Source of the DNA: Rhodopseudomonas rhenobacensis
GTDB taxonomy: Bacteria > Pseudomonadota > Alphaproteobacteria > Rhizobiales > Xanthobacteraceae
NCBI RefSeq assembly: GCF_014203125.1
Contig: NZ_JACHIH010000035.1
Coordinates: forward strand, 1 to 54,089
Length of the DNA stretch: 54,089 nt
Direction of reading: 5' to 3'
Positions 34,719 to 43,501 of the stretch are shown here, in pieces (within the stretch, counting starts at the first letter, position 1; each line of letters starts with the position of its first letter). A program made the translations under genes and the position numbers. Under the pieces are notes generated by a model that saw only the letters and a list, made by a program, of their open reading frames with translations, had not been told where the DNA came from and made no database searches.

Positions 34719-35373
34719 GCTGTCGCTCCGCCCTCATGCGCTGCTGCGCGACTTCGCCGAGGTTAACTCCGATCCTGGCCGGGTGGAAAGCTGCTTTCCC
34801 GCAGCGGCTCGCCGAGCATGCATCGCTCCACAACACAATGAAGGCATTCGATCCCGCGCCTAAATCTCCGCCTCTACGCACGCCAAACGGCCTGGAAGAC
34901 GGGTCTCGGGCCACGCCCTTCCGTCGGCGTTCTTTAACGGTTATGCACGTGCGTGCGACCCTGAAATTGCGTCTTTACGGGGATTTTGCACAACTTGAGG
35001 CCCGGCCACCGCATTTCTTCGGCCCGCGTTCGTGTAAGTCCGCGTGGCCTTTGATCCCCAATCCGCGTCCAAGACTGACTCCACCCCGCCGCAAGTTGCG
35101 TATTGCTCTAAATTCCGGCAAGCGCCGGGGTCAATGGAGACCGCCTATTGCGGACCCGAAACGCGGGGAAATGGAAAAAGGCGGGGCCAATCCACCGGAC
35201 GATAGATAGGATTCCGAAGCAGAACCGGGGGCAAGGCGATTGGCCCGGGGTTCTCTCCGAAGTGCCAAGTCGTGGGCAGTTCCCTGATGCGCGTTATGCG
35301 CGAACCCGGACCAGGTTACAATTCACGGGCCAAAGTATACCGTCCGTTCCCGGCTGCGCCAGCAGGCGCGACA
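34719..35373. other. Spacer without supported genes
   Basis: Reading frames here are short, Arg/Pro-rich and unlike any family I know. The left edge holds the ribosome site and probably the promoter of the exonuclease-kinase operon (leftward). Nothing else is recognised. Confidence 0.5.
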
Positions 35374-35628
35374 ATGGCAGCCGCTCGCAAGACAAAGCTT
35401 TCCAGTTCCGCCGTAGCTAGCAATGTCGAACAATGGGCCGTCAACAAAGCGGTCCACTACAATGAATGGGCCAATTTTGGAAAAAATGACTTCACGCCGG
35501 TTGTTGACGCGTTCAAAGAACTGCTCGACTGCTTCCGATGCACCGACTGCCAGTCCTGGCTATACATCACGCCGCGCGGCGGAAGTCCGGAGTGCTCTGA
35601 GACCGAACTTTGGACCACCGGCGGTTAG
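35374..35628 (+). pseudogene. Small conserved-looking protein, probably frameshifted at its 3' end
   Basis: From ATG 35374 an 84-residue reading gives a plausible domain: VEQWAVNKAVHYNEWANFGK, DFTPVVDAFKELLDCF, then FRCTDCQSWLYITPRGGSPE. The Cys-x2-Cys pair and the following SWLYxTPR look like half of a zinc-ribbon-type hypothetical protein. After GSPE the frame turns into CSETELWTTGG; shifting frame at that point gives ALRPNFG, more like a continuing tail, so a frameshift is likely. Function is unknown and no close neighbour explains it. Confidence 0.5.
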
Positions 35629-36003
35629 AGTTTTCCGGCTGACATGTCCCGTTGAAGGCCCGCCAATTCCTGCAGACATCACTCACCAGTGGGGGGCTCC
35701 AGTCTCATCGCCGATATCTGAACGCGTCTAACGCATTTTCGCCACAGGAGCACGTCGCGGCGGCGGCGAGGGCCGCTACAGGCCGATGCTCAGCTATCGG
35801 CGGCATCGATGGCACCACGCAGGCTCCGTAAATCGCGACTGATGATATTTCAAAAAGAAATCAGTTTCGTCTTTTGTATCCGGCACCCCTCTACTATTCG
35901 CCGGCGTCGCCGAACGCACGCCAACGTAGCCGGCAGCATCAATTGACTCGCAAGCCAGTGCGATCAAATCTTACGCCGAGGTCTTGGTGAAAGTGGAGGA
36001 TCC
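35629..36003. other. Spacer without supported genes
   Basis: No reading frame of note. The right end carries the GGAGG ribosome site (35995-35999) for the small HTH gene that follows. Confidence 0.5.
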
Positions 36004-36255
36004 ATGCGGCGCGGTCGGCAACAAGAGGGTGACGCTATTCAAGTTCCAACGGTTGCTGATAACGTGGGGGCTGGCATTCCATTCGCACAGCGGCTCAGCT
36101 GCACGATTGCCGAAGCGTGCGCGGTTACCGGCTTGGGGCGTACCAAACTTTACGAACTTATCGGAGATGGTCATCTCACAACGACGACGGTCGGTCGGCG
36201 ACGTCTGGTGCTAGTGCGGTCGCTCCAGTCATTGTTGGAGTCCCGCTTGCCGTGA
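36004..36255 (+). CDS. Excisionase/AlpA-type helix-turn-helix protein
   Basis: This protein of 83 residues has a C-terminal HTH_17-type domain: CTIAEACAVTGLGRTKLYEL, then GHLTTTTVGRRRLVLVRSLQ and a short helix. Proteins like this act as excision factors or repressors for tyrosine recombinases. ATG 36004 has GGAGG at 35995-35999 with 4-nt spacing. The first ~30 residues are not conserved-looking, so a later start is possible. It lies upstream of the large recombinase and within 5 kb of the P4-type integrase and may control either. It is a second such factor besides the AlpA homologue at the left end. Confidence 0.75.
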   Translation: MRRGRQQEGDAIQVPTVADNVGAGIPFAQRLSCTIAEACAVTGLGRTKLYELIGDGHLTTTTVGRRRLVLVRSLQSLLESRLP

Positions 36256-36543
36256 GCAGATGAAGCCTAATTGTGCGGTTATTTAGCTGTCGCTATGACT
36301 TTTACGGACCATCCGGTCTGCGGAGGTACGTTGACGAGCACCCCCGCCTGACAATGCGTGCAGCGAGGATGGCCGGCTGAAAACGCCGCGCCTAGGTCTT
36401 CATAATCGAGCCCGGAACGACTTTTATTCAATCCTGCGGCAAGCGCAGGTGCAGGACGCTCCGCGGCGCGCTTGATATTGCTGATCGACAGCGACCAGCG
36501 CCTCAGCCGGACGTAAGGCTCGACGCTCGCCGGTGGTAGCGAT
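36256..36543. other. Short spacer without supported genes
   Basis: No coding signal seen between the small HTH gene and the convergent large recombinase gene. Confidence 0.5.
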
Positions 36544-38958
36544 CTAGGCCGCCTCCCATACTTGATTCAAAATCCGGGCTGCTAGGGCGGCCTTGTCCTG
36601 CGGCAAGAAGCGACCGTAGTGATGCGCGACCATATCGGGCGTGTCCTGAATGGCGTAGCTCGCCTGTTCGTAAGAGCCAGTCTGCTTCAGGATGTGCGTG
36701 GCCAGAACGTCGCGGACGTTGTGAGGGCCGTGGGGCAGAAGGCCGCTAATTGCGCCGCGGCCGGTGTACGGGTTGTAGATGCCGTACCGCTGGATGGTCA
36801 GACGCCAGGCCTCATAGAAGGTGTTCTGATCGTATGAGGCATCCCTGCTGGTCGCCTTCACCGTCTTAATGAAGAAGGTGCCGGGGTCTGCCGCTCCTCT
36901 GAGAAGCGTCTCTCGATGTCGACCAATATACGCTTCGATGTGGTCGTAGAGACCGCCAAGGTTTGGTAGAATCAGACGAAAGGGCTTGCTGCCGAAAAAC
37001 GACGAGTTGGCGTTCTTGAACGCGACGGCTGGAATTAGAACCTCCCAGCCGCAATCGCGCTCGCTCCAACGCAGCTCTCCCCGCTTCATATCCGCGAGTT
37101 GGCGCTCGGATCGAGCTAGCTTGCCACGCTCGCAGACCATCAGTTGACGCAGGTTCTTCTGACGCAATCCAAGATGCAACCCGAAGCGCAACATCAGGAA
37201 CGATCGGACAGCCTCGGCTGCCGAGCGACGATAGAGGCGCTCATCCGGCATCAGCCGAAGGATCTCCTCGGTGATCTTTCGGTACTCGCCGACAGGACTG
37301 TCGGCTTCGAGCACCGGCATGATCGGCTCGAAGGGATCGCGATGGACGCGCGCAACACGCTGGATTTCCTTTGCTCGGGATGAGGCGTGCTTGAAGTAGA
37401 TGTCGCAGGCGTCGTCCCAGTCGGCTTGGGCGCGCTCGATATCCTTCTGCGAAACCAGTCCTTCGATCGGACGTACGCGGGATGCGAGATGAGGATGCTG
37501 CCGCAGCCAACCGGTATCTTTGCGCGTCAGAGCGAGCGAAATGCGCAGCATGTCTACTTCCCATGCGGTGTAGAAACCGCGGCGCCGTTCGCGCCATTGT
37601 ACATACCAGTCCCAGATCGACGGGAAGACGAGTAGACCGAAGGTCAAATGGTTAGACGGCACCCCATAGCCGCGCACCGGACCTTGCGGCTGCGCTGCCA
37701 GCGCACCGAACATCAATCCGAGATGCTCGACCTTTTGCGACGCAGTCTCTTCACCCCAAACTCCGTTACGTTGCAGGCCGAACGCGGTAAGCGTCGCGGT
37801 CTTGAATCGGATAAGCTCAGCCATCTCCATGGCGAGGGCGGGAGGGGCATCGATAACGCCGGACATCAGGTCGGGGTCAGTGAACGAAGCACCATCATCG
37901 TCATATCGCTCATACCGATCTCGACAGCTCTCTTTCGGGGTCTCGGACTGGCCGTAGGCATTGCCAGGAAAGCGGATTGCATAGCGCTGTTTCATCGCGG
38001 CTGCTTGATAACGCCTATAGTCCGTAGAGCCATTGATGATAACGCGCCGAACCCATTCCAGAATCTCTTCCTGCGATTCGCGTGACCGCATGTTGAAGTC
38101 GTCAGGCAGATGCCATGCAAGCCGTCGTCGTTCCGCAGCGCTTATATCTTCAAGCATATGTCCGGTAGTGGAGCGTGTCTGATGCGGCAGCTTTGCTTTG
38201 AAATATTCTGCTGGCAGGCGGTAGCGGCGCTCGATGCGCGCCAGCACCTCCATGCTCGCCGCGCTGCGTGGTGCCTTTGATCCCTGCAGCCAATGACGAA
38301 TCGTCGAACGGTCGAGGTTTTCGTCATCTCGGACTACCGCGCGATGGAGGTGCCAATAGCTATCACCATGACGGCGCATGTGAAGCTCAAGCGCTTCTGG
38401 AAAGGACGTCGGTTCGATCCATTGCTGAAACAGAGGTTCAGGAAACTCCTCGATGGCGCGCGGTTTTTGGCCCGGTTTCTGTCGGTCCATTGCCGCTTTC
38501 CGCTTTGATGGGTCAGCCACTCCGCGGCGGCCCTCCGAGCGCTCATCCTTTGAGAGTTGCTTCGAGGGGCGCCCCCGGCGCGGCACAGACGTCGGATTTT
38601 TGCGCGACGGGGCAGCAATCGCAGGCCGCCCGGTGAGGGGCTTGGTATTGCGGGTGATGGCGTCGAGGGCAGGTTCGATCGTTGCCTTGGCGTTCCATAA
38701 GGCCTTCTCGTCGAGACCACACTGGAGTGCAATTTCTTCCCAATCGTATCCGCGCAGTTTGCGCGGTGGCGTTACAGAACCTGCGATCAGGTGCAGCAGA
38801 AACGTTCTGATCCGAGCGCTTTCCTGCGGAGGGAGCACCGGGTCGATACGCAGGCGGCAGAAGTCGGAGATCTTACGAGCGAATAGTTTGGTGTGTGAGG
38901 TGTCAGGCATGCGTATAGGGCTAGGCGGTTGTCCATAATGTGGGAGAACGGTCTCCAT
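36544..38958 (-). CDS. Large tyrosine recombinase-like protein with internal HTH
   Basis: This protein of about 804 residues has a C-terminal 200 residues with tyrosine-recombinase landmarks: the first Arg in GLRQKNLRQL, HNVRDVLATHIL (HxxR), a following His/Lys-rich turn, and AHHYGRFLP with the nucleophilic Tyr. An XRE-like region lies in the first half (NLDRSTIRHWLQGSKAPRSA). The middle ~300 residues are unfamiliar. It is twice the size of ordinary integrases, so it may serve a different element or transposition. The start is uncertain: ATG 38958 is used, with GTG 39111 and ATG 38910 as alternatives; none has a clear ribosome site. It is oriented with the P4-type integrase. Confidence 0.72.
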   Translation of the reverse strand: METVLPHYGQPPSPIRMPDTSHTKLFARKISDFCRLRIDPVLPPQESARIRTFLLHLIAGSVTPPRKLRGYDWEEIALQCGLDEKALWNAKATIEPALDAITRNTKPLTGRPAIAAPSRKNPTSVPRRGRPSKQLSKDERSEGRRGVADPSKRKAAMDRQKPGQKPRAIEEFPEPLFQQWIEPTSFPEALELHMRRHGDSYWHLHRAVVRDDENLDRSTIRHWLQGSKAPRSAASMEVLARIERRYRLPAEYFKAKLPHQTRSTTGHMLEDISAAERRRLAWHLPDDFNMRSRESQEEILEWVRRVIINGSTDYRRYQAAAMKQRYAIRFPGNAYGQSETPKESCRDRYERYDDDGASFTDPDLMSGVIDAPPALAMEMAELIRFKTATLTAFGLQRNGVWGEETASQKVEHLGLMFGALAAQPQGPVRGYGVPSNHLTFGLLVFPSIWDWYVQWRERRRGFYTAWEVDMLRISLALTRKDTGWLRQHPHLASRVRPIEGLVSQKDIERAQADWDDACDIYFKHASSRAKEIQRVARVHRDPFEPIMPVLEADSPVGEYRKITEEILRLMPDERLYRRSAAEAVRSFLMLRFGLHLGLRQKNLRQLMVCERGKLARSERQLADMKRGELRWSERDCGWEVLIPAVAFKNANSSFFGSKPFRLILPNLGGLYDHIEAYIGRHRETLLRGAADPGTFFIKTVKATSRDASYDQNTFYEAWRLTIQRYGIYNPYTGRGAISGLLPHGPHNVRDVLATHILKQTGSYEQASYAIQDTPDMVAHHYGRFLPQDKAALAARILNQVWEAA

Positions 38959-39280
38959 ACCCGATTCTATTCTTCGTCTCTGAGTTTCCTGATCCCATTG
39001 GTTGACAGCGAGCTCGCAGGGCAAGCGCCCTTGCCGCTTCGGCGTGGAATAAGGACTCCGCTTTCGGGGTGATCGGCGTCCAATCCGGAGCTCCTCTGCT
39101 AGTCGAAGCACGCGAAATCATCACGCGCACGCATACGGGCAAACGCGAGGATAGTCTCTCAGCGGCCTCCCTCGCGTCACGTGATCGTTCGCCGAAAACC
39201 GGGGTCAGGTAGTGGGCGACGACCCGTGCTCATTCGCCGCGATGACAAGCATCAACCGGTCTACCATTGGTGCAATCGGT
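38959..39280. other. Spacer between the two recombinase genes
   Basis: If the large recombinase begins at GTG 39111, the left half of this interval is coding. Otherwise nothing is recognised. No terminator-like hairpin with a T-tract was seen. Confidence 0.45.
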
Positions 39281-40498
39281 TCACGCGCGGATCTTAACGA
39301 CCCGCCCATGGTCTCGCAGTCGATCCAGTTCGTCGGCCCACCAGCGCATCATCCGAACGCGCTCTTCCCAGAATTCGGCGGCATGAATATAGGCGCCCCG
39401 GACCTCATTCTGCTCTTGATGTGCAAGCTGACGTTCAATGGCGTCGGCATGCCATTTGCCGCTTTCGTTCAACAGCACTGATGCAGTCGATCGTAACCCA
39501 TGGACAGTCAGCTCGGTCTTGTCGTAGCCGAGACGGCGCAAAGCGGCGTTGAGTGTGTTGTCACTGATCGGACGATGCCAGGATCGCACCGATGGAAAGA
39601 GATATTTCGATCCGCCGGTGATACCTTGAAGCTCGCGAAGGATGGACAGTGCCTGATGGGCGAGAGGCACCCGATGCGGGCGCCTCATTTTCATCTTCGC
39701 GGCAGGGATGCGCCATTCGGCGTTTTCAAGCTTAAACTCCGCCCATTCGGCCTTTCGGAGTTCTCCAGGTCGGACGAAGAAGAGTGGGGCGAGCCTCAGC
39801 GCATAGCGTATCGCGGCGTTTCCCTCGAAGCCATCAATGGCGCGGAGCAAGGCACCCACGGCGTCAGGCTCGACGATTGTTGCGCGGTGAGTGACAGTCG
39901 GGGTGATCAGAGCGCCGCGCAGGTCTGCGGCCGGATCTCGTTCGGCTCGTCCGGTCGCGATGCCATAGCGGAACACAGCGCCAACGGTGCTTCGCACGCG
40001 GGTCGCGGTCTCATGTCTTCCGCGCTTCTCGATCTTTCTCAGGGCGTCCAGGATTTCAGGCGCCTTGATTTCGGCGATCGGCCGCTTGCCAAACTCCTTG
40101 TTGGCAAAATCCAGCAGCCATTGCTTTTTCTTCAGGGTCGTTGGCGCATCTCCTTCGGCCTTGAACTTGTCCATGAGTTCTTTGGCCACGGCCTCAAATG
40201 TATGGCTTCGCGCGATGCGCGCATCTCGGCGTTCCGCCTTGCGCTCAATGGAGGGATCGATGCCCTCTGCCAACAACCTCTTGGCATCGTCGCGCTTGGT
40301 GCGGGCATCCGCGAGTGAGATGAGTGGATACTGGCCGAGCGCGAGCAGCTTCTGCTTGGCGTCAAAGTTGTAGCCATAGCGCCAGAGCTTTGATCCGGTC
40401 TTGGTGACGAGCATGAAGAGACCGCCACTATCGGAGCGCTTGTAATCCTTTTCGGCCGGCTTCAGGTGCCGAAAATAGGTGTCGTTCTTGACCGGCAT
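39281..40498 (-). CDS. P4-type tyrosine integrase
   Basis: This 405-residue integrase has the DUF4102 arm-binding N-terminus (KRSDSGGLFMLVTKTGSKLW, then LALGQYPLISLADARTKRDD), a SAM-like core-binding domain (about 100-190) and a catalytic domain with Arg in RPGELRKAEW, HGLRSTAS (HxxR), LAHQEQ and the Tyr in VRGAYIHAAEF. All five key positions are present, so it should be active. ATG 40498 starts MPVKNDTYFR; a 6-residue extension to 40516 is possible. It lies about 170 bp from the 3' end of tRNA-Leu, pointing away from it, the expected layout for integration into that tRNA. Confidence 0.93.
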   Translation of the reverse strand: MPVKNDTYFRHLKPAEKDYKRSDSGGLFMLVTKTGSKLWRYGYNFDAKQKLLALGQYPLISLADARTKRDDAKRLLAEGIDPSIERKAERRDARIARSHTFEAVAKELMDKFKAEGDAPTTLKKKQWLLDFANKEFGKRPIAEIKAPEILDALRKIEKRGRHETATRVRSTVGAVFRYGIATGRAERDPAADLRGALITPTVTHRATIVEPDAVGALLRAIDGFEGNAAIRYALRLAPLFFVRPGELRKAEWAEFKLENAEWRIPAAKMKMRRPHRVPLAHQALSILRELQGITGGSKYLFPSVRSWHRPISDNTLNAALRRLGYDKTELTVHGLRSTASVLLNESGKWHADAIERQLAHQEQNEVRGAYIHAAEFWEERVRMMRWWADELDRLRDHGRVVKIRA

Positions 40499-40523
40499 GG
40501 GTTCGATTCCACCCAAAAATCAC

Positions 40524-40582
40524 GATACCATGACCCCCGCAATCTACCATGAAGGATACCATGAATTCGTCCGGATACCAGG
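40524..40582. repeat. GATACCA repeats, right end (integrase arm-site candidates)
   Basis: Four related direct repeats lie between the integrase start and tRNA-Leu: GATACCATG (40524), TCTACCATG (40543), GGATACCATG (40554) and GGATACCAGG (40573), spaced 11-19 bp. The same core occurs twice at 22630-22648. Their position fits arm-type integrase binding sites, and they may also autoregulate the integrase promoter. Confidence 0.6.
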
Positions 40583-40666
40583 AAATCCGGGCGAACGACC
40601 GCGCACGAATAAATGCGACTTGTGCCCGACTTTATTGATGACCGGCGAACGAGGGCGAACGGTAGG

Positions 40667-40683
40667 ATGGTGCCCCTGGCCGG
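40667..40683. other. Candidate right attachment site within tRNA-Leu 3' end
   Basis: ATGGTGCCCCTGGCCGG comprises the encoded CCA, discriminator, acceptor strand and part of the T-stem of tRNA-Leu. An imperfect direct copy lies at 22553-22569. The tRNA stays intact on the right side, so insertion did not destroy it. Confidence 0.62.
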
Positions 40684-40752
40684 AATCGAACCAGCACTCC
40701 TTGCGGAACTCGATTTTGAGTCGAGCGCGTCTACCAGTTCCGCCACAGGGGC
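40668..40752 (-). tRNA. tRNA-Leu (anticodon CAA)
   Basis: The minus strand folds as a class II tRNA of 85 nt including encoded CCA. The acceptor stem pairs GCCCCTG with CAGGGGC, and the D-arm reads GCGGAACTGGTAGACGC. The anticodon stem CTCGA/TCGAG encloses loop CTCAAAA with anticodon CAA. A short variable arm and the T-arm CTGGTTCGATTCCGG complete the fold. It is the integration target of the island. Confidence 0.95.
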
Positions 40753-41038
40753 CCTCGGACCGCGGCAAGCCGCGGTCGCGAAGCGGGCGGAATATAGCGG
40801 GCGCGCCCGCGCGGTCAACCCGCTGCCCTTGGCTCAGGGGAAACATCCACCGCGCGTCCAGCAACGACGTCGCCGGGGCACCGAGGCCAACCCCGCCCGA
40901 CGGAGGCCGGCCATCGCCCTCTCCGGCAGCCCGCCCGCCCCCGTCAGGCGTGCCGGCGAACACCGCGCTTTGATCGCGGCCGGCTCGACAGCGCGCCTGC
41001 CCGGGGGTAGGCAGCGGTTGGAACCAGGAGACGATGCC

Positions 41039-41590
41039 GTGGCGCTGAACAATCTGGCGGACACCCGCAGCAAGGCAGGGCCGGCGGACGCCCGCCGGAA
41101 CGCGGCGCGGTGGGCGGCGCTCAGCGTCGCCGTGATCGGCGGAGCGGCGCTCGGCGGCGCCTGGTTCTTCCAGCTGGCGCTGAACCTCGTGCCCTGCCCG
41201 CTCTGCCTGGAGCAGCGCTACGCCTATTATCTGGCGATCCCGCTGGCGCTCGCCATCGCGCTCCTCGCCCGCCGCGGCGTGCCGCGCGGCCTGCTGCTGG
41301 GCGGCCTCGCCGTGCTGGCGCTGGTGATGCTCGGCAATGCCGGGCTCGCCGCCTATCACGCCGGCGTCGAATGGGGGTTCTGGCCGGGGCCGAGCGACTG
41401 CAGCGGGCCGATCGTCGATTTCAGCCGCGGCGGGCTGCTCGATAAGCTGGATTCTGTGAAGGTGGTGCGCTGCGACGAGGTGCAGTGGCGCTTCCTCGGG
41501 CTGTCGCTGGCCGGCTACAACGTGCTGGTGTCGCTGGCGATGGCGGCGCTGGCCGGGCGCGGCGCGGCAGCGCTGGGGAGCAAGAAATAG
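41039..41590 (+). CDS. dsbB: Disulfide bond formation protein DsbB family
   Basis: This inner-membrane protein of 183 residues has four hydrophobic segments. CPLC in NLVPCPLCLEQRYAYYLAIP, just after the first span, is the quinone-linked redox pair; a second periplasmic pair is in PSDCSGP and VVRCDEV. DsbB reoxidises the periplasmic oxidase DsbA and passes electrons to quinone. GTG 41039 was chosen because AGGAG (41026-41030) lies 8 nt upstream; longer in-frame readings extend back across tRNA-Leu. A DsbA-like protein is encoded 3.1 kb downstream. The preceding 286-bp spacer after tRNA-Leu holds no other gene. Confidence 0.88.
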   Translation: MALNNLADTRSKAGPADARRNAARWAALSVAVIGGAALGGAWFFQLALNLVPCPLCLEQRYAYYLAIPLALAIALLARRGVPRGLLLGGLAVLALVMLGNAGLAAYHAGVEWGFWPGPSDCSGPIVDFSRGGLLDKLDSVKVVRCDEVQWRFLGLSLAGYNVLVSLAMAALAGRGAAALGSKK

Positions 41591-41591
41591 C

Positions 41592-42674
41592 CTAATCGTC
41601 GAGATCGTCCGGCCCTTTGCCGAACAGATGGATGATGCCGGGCGTCACCAGCGAGACGAAGATGAAGCGCGACAGATGGTGCGCGCCGACGAACACCGGA
41701 TCGACGTGCAGCGTCAGCGCCAGCGCCATCATGGCGTCCATCGCGCCCGGCGAAAACGCCACCACGACGTCGCCGATCCGCACCGGCATGGTGAAGGCGA
41801 TTAACGCGACGAAGCCCGCCGAGAGCGTCATCGCCACCGCGAACGAGCCGAGCGCCGCGCCGATATGGCTGAGAATCGTGCGGGTGCGGATCGTGCTGAA
41901 CCGCGCCCCGATCAGGGTGCCGATCCCGGTCAAGGCTGCGATATAGGCCCATTGCGGCAGGGTGCCGTCGATCCAGCCGCTGCCGTGCAGCACCGCGGAG
42001 CCGAGCATCGCGCCGAACATCCAGCTCGCCGGAAAATTCACCAGCCGCAGCAGCAACGCCACCGCGAACCCGACCGCGGCGAGTTCGGCCAGCGCCAGCG
42101 GCGTCGCGGCCAAGCCGCGCGACGGCAGCGGGCCGTGCGTCATCATTCCGGTCGCGGTGAGAAACAGCGGCACGCCGGCGGTGAGGATGATCACCCGCAT
42201 AATCTGCACCACCGCGATGCCGGGGACGTCGGCCTTGCGCTCGGAGGCCAGCATGACGATCTGCGACAGCGCGCCGGGACTGCCCGCCAGCAGCGCCGAG
42301 ACGCGGTCCCAGCCGTGGACGCGCTGCAGATACAGCGCGCTGCCGAAGGTCGACAACGCGGTGGCCAGCGCCAGCAGCGCGATGGTGGTGGGATAGGCAC
42401 TGAGATTCTTGATCAGCTGCGGCGACACCATGGCGCCGAGCGACAGCCCGAGCGTCATCAGGATGGCGTGCCCGACCGGCTGCGGCAGCCCGAGCGGGCG
42501 GCCTGCCATGCCGACCGCGGCGACCGCGATCATCGCCCCGGTGATCAGCCCGCCCGGCAGCTCCGCCCAATAGAACAGCGCGCCGCCGGCGGCGCCGACC
42601 GCGATCGTCTCGAACGTTCGCAGCAGTTGCGCGCGGCTTTGCGGGGCGATCGACATCGAGATGGGGCGTGGCAC
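41592..42674 (-). CDS. AbrB-family (COG3180) integral membrane protein
   Basis: This 360-residue membrane protein has about ten spans in two repeated halves. The family motif occurs twice: GGALFYWAELPGGLITGAMI and FPASWMFGAMLGSAVLHGSG. MALALTLHVDPVFVGAHHLS marks the C-terminus. The family is annotated as AbrB or ammonia monooxygenase-like because of an early naming error; its substrate is unknown and export of small molecules has been suggested. It is convergent with dsbB by 1 bp. It begins close to a divergent spacer shared with the repeat-containing periplasmic protein gene. Confidence 0.82.
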   Translation of the reverse strand: MPRPISMSIAPQSRAQLLRTFETIAVGAAGGALFYWAELPGGLITGAMIAVAAVGMAGRPLGLPQPVGHAILMTLGLSLGAMVSPQLIKNLSAYPTTIALLALATALSTFGSALYLQRVHGWDRVSALLAGSPGALSQIVMLASERKADVPGIAVVQIMRVIILTAGVPLFLTATGMMTHGPLPSRGLAATPLALAELAAVGFAVALLLRLVNFPASWMFGAMLGSAVLHGSGWIDGTLPQWAYIAALTGIGTLIGARFSTIRTRTILSHIGAALGSFAVAMTLSAGFVALIAFTMPVRIGDVVVAFSPGAMDAMMALALTLHVDPVFVGAHHLSRFIFVSLVTPGIIHLFGKGPDDLDD

Positions 42675-42909
42675 GGCAAGACTTCAGGCTGGACCGGGGA
42701 GACTGCAACTTGACAGCGGCTTGCAGCAGGCCATTAGACTTATGGCAAATGCCGCCCCAGCCGACAATCGGACCGGACGCCACGCAGCATTGCGCGGGTG
42801 AGTCGAGGCCAATGGCGAACGTCGCGCGGCGCGGTTTTGCAGACCGGAGTCCACTTTTCGGTTTCATGCTCTTAGGATGCGGCTGTTCGCTAGGTGACAG
42901 GAGAGCCCA

Positions 42910-43443
42910 ATGACGAAGCAAGCTCGTATCACTGCGCTGGTCGGCGCAGCCGCGATCTGCGGCGCCGCCATCGTCGCCGTCGCGCCGGCGCAGGCGCTGA
43001 CCTCGCAGCAATGCAGCGCGAAATATCAGGCGGCCAAGACCGCCGGCACGCTGAACGGCCAGAGCTGGCAGGATTTCCGCAAGGCCGAGTGCGGCGCTGA
43101 CGCTGCTACGACGCCAGCGGCCAGCCCGGCCGAGCCGAAGGAGGCCCAGGCCAAGCCTTCCGCCGACAAGCCTTCCGCCGACAAGCCGGTTGCCGACAAG
43201 CCGGTTGCCGACAAGCCCGCGAACAAGCCCGCAGCCACACCCGCTGCGCCGGCAACGGCCGCCGTATTCCCGTCAACGGTGGATGCGAAATACGCCAAGG
43301 AGACCGCGTCGCGCGCGCGGTTGCACACCTGCGCCGATCAATGGAAACTCAACAAGGCCAGCAACGCCACCGGCGGCTTGCGCTGGATTCAAAAAGGCGG
43401 CGGCTACTGGAGCGAATGCAACAAGAAACTGAAAGGCGCGTAA
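42910..43443 (+). CDS. Secreted PsiF-like protein with ADKP repeats
   Basis: The 177-residue protein has a clear signal peptide (LVGAAAICGAAIVAVAPAQA, cleavage after AQA). The mature protein has an N-terminal Cys-containing segment (TSQQCSAKYQAAKTAGTLNG), a flexible middle with KPSADKP/KPVADKP repeats, and a C-terminal segment ending GYWSECNKKLKGA. Four cysteines could pair in the periplasm. AGGAGAG precedes ATG 42910 with suitable spacing. Related proteins are common in Bradyrhizobium-type genomes without known function. The repeat linker is encoded by four 15-bp units and could vary in length. Confidence 0.75.
   Translation: MTKQARITALVGAAAICGAAIVAVAPAQALTSQQCSAKYQAAKTAGTLNGQSWQDFRKAECGADAATTPAASPAEPKEAQAKPSADKPSADKPVADKPVADKPANKPAATPAAPATAAVFPSTVDAKYAKETASRARLHTCADQWKLNKASNATGGLRWIQKGGGYWSECNKKLKGA
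43153..43212. repeat. Four 15-bp in-frame tandem repeats
   Basis: Units AAGCCTTCCGCCGAC (two copies) and AAGCCGGTTGCCGAC (two copies) lie head to tail, each coding Lys-Pro-x-Ala/x-Asp. Being a multiple of three, copy number can change by slippage without breaking the frame. Confidence 0.9.
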
Positions 43444-43501
43444 CCGCGCCGCGATGCCGCCGCGGGCCGGCCGTGGGCCGTTGCCGCCGGCGGTGTGAGC
43501 G

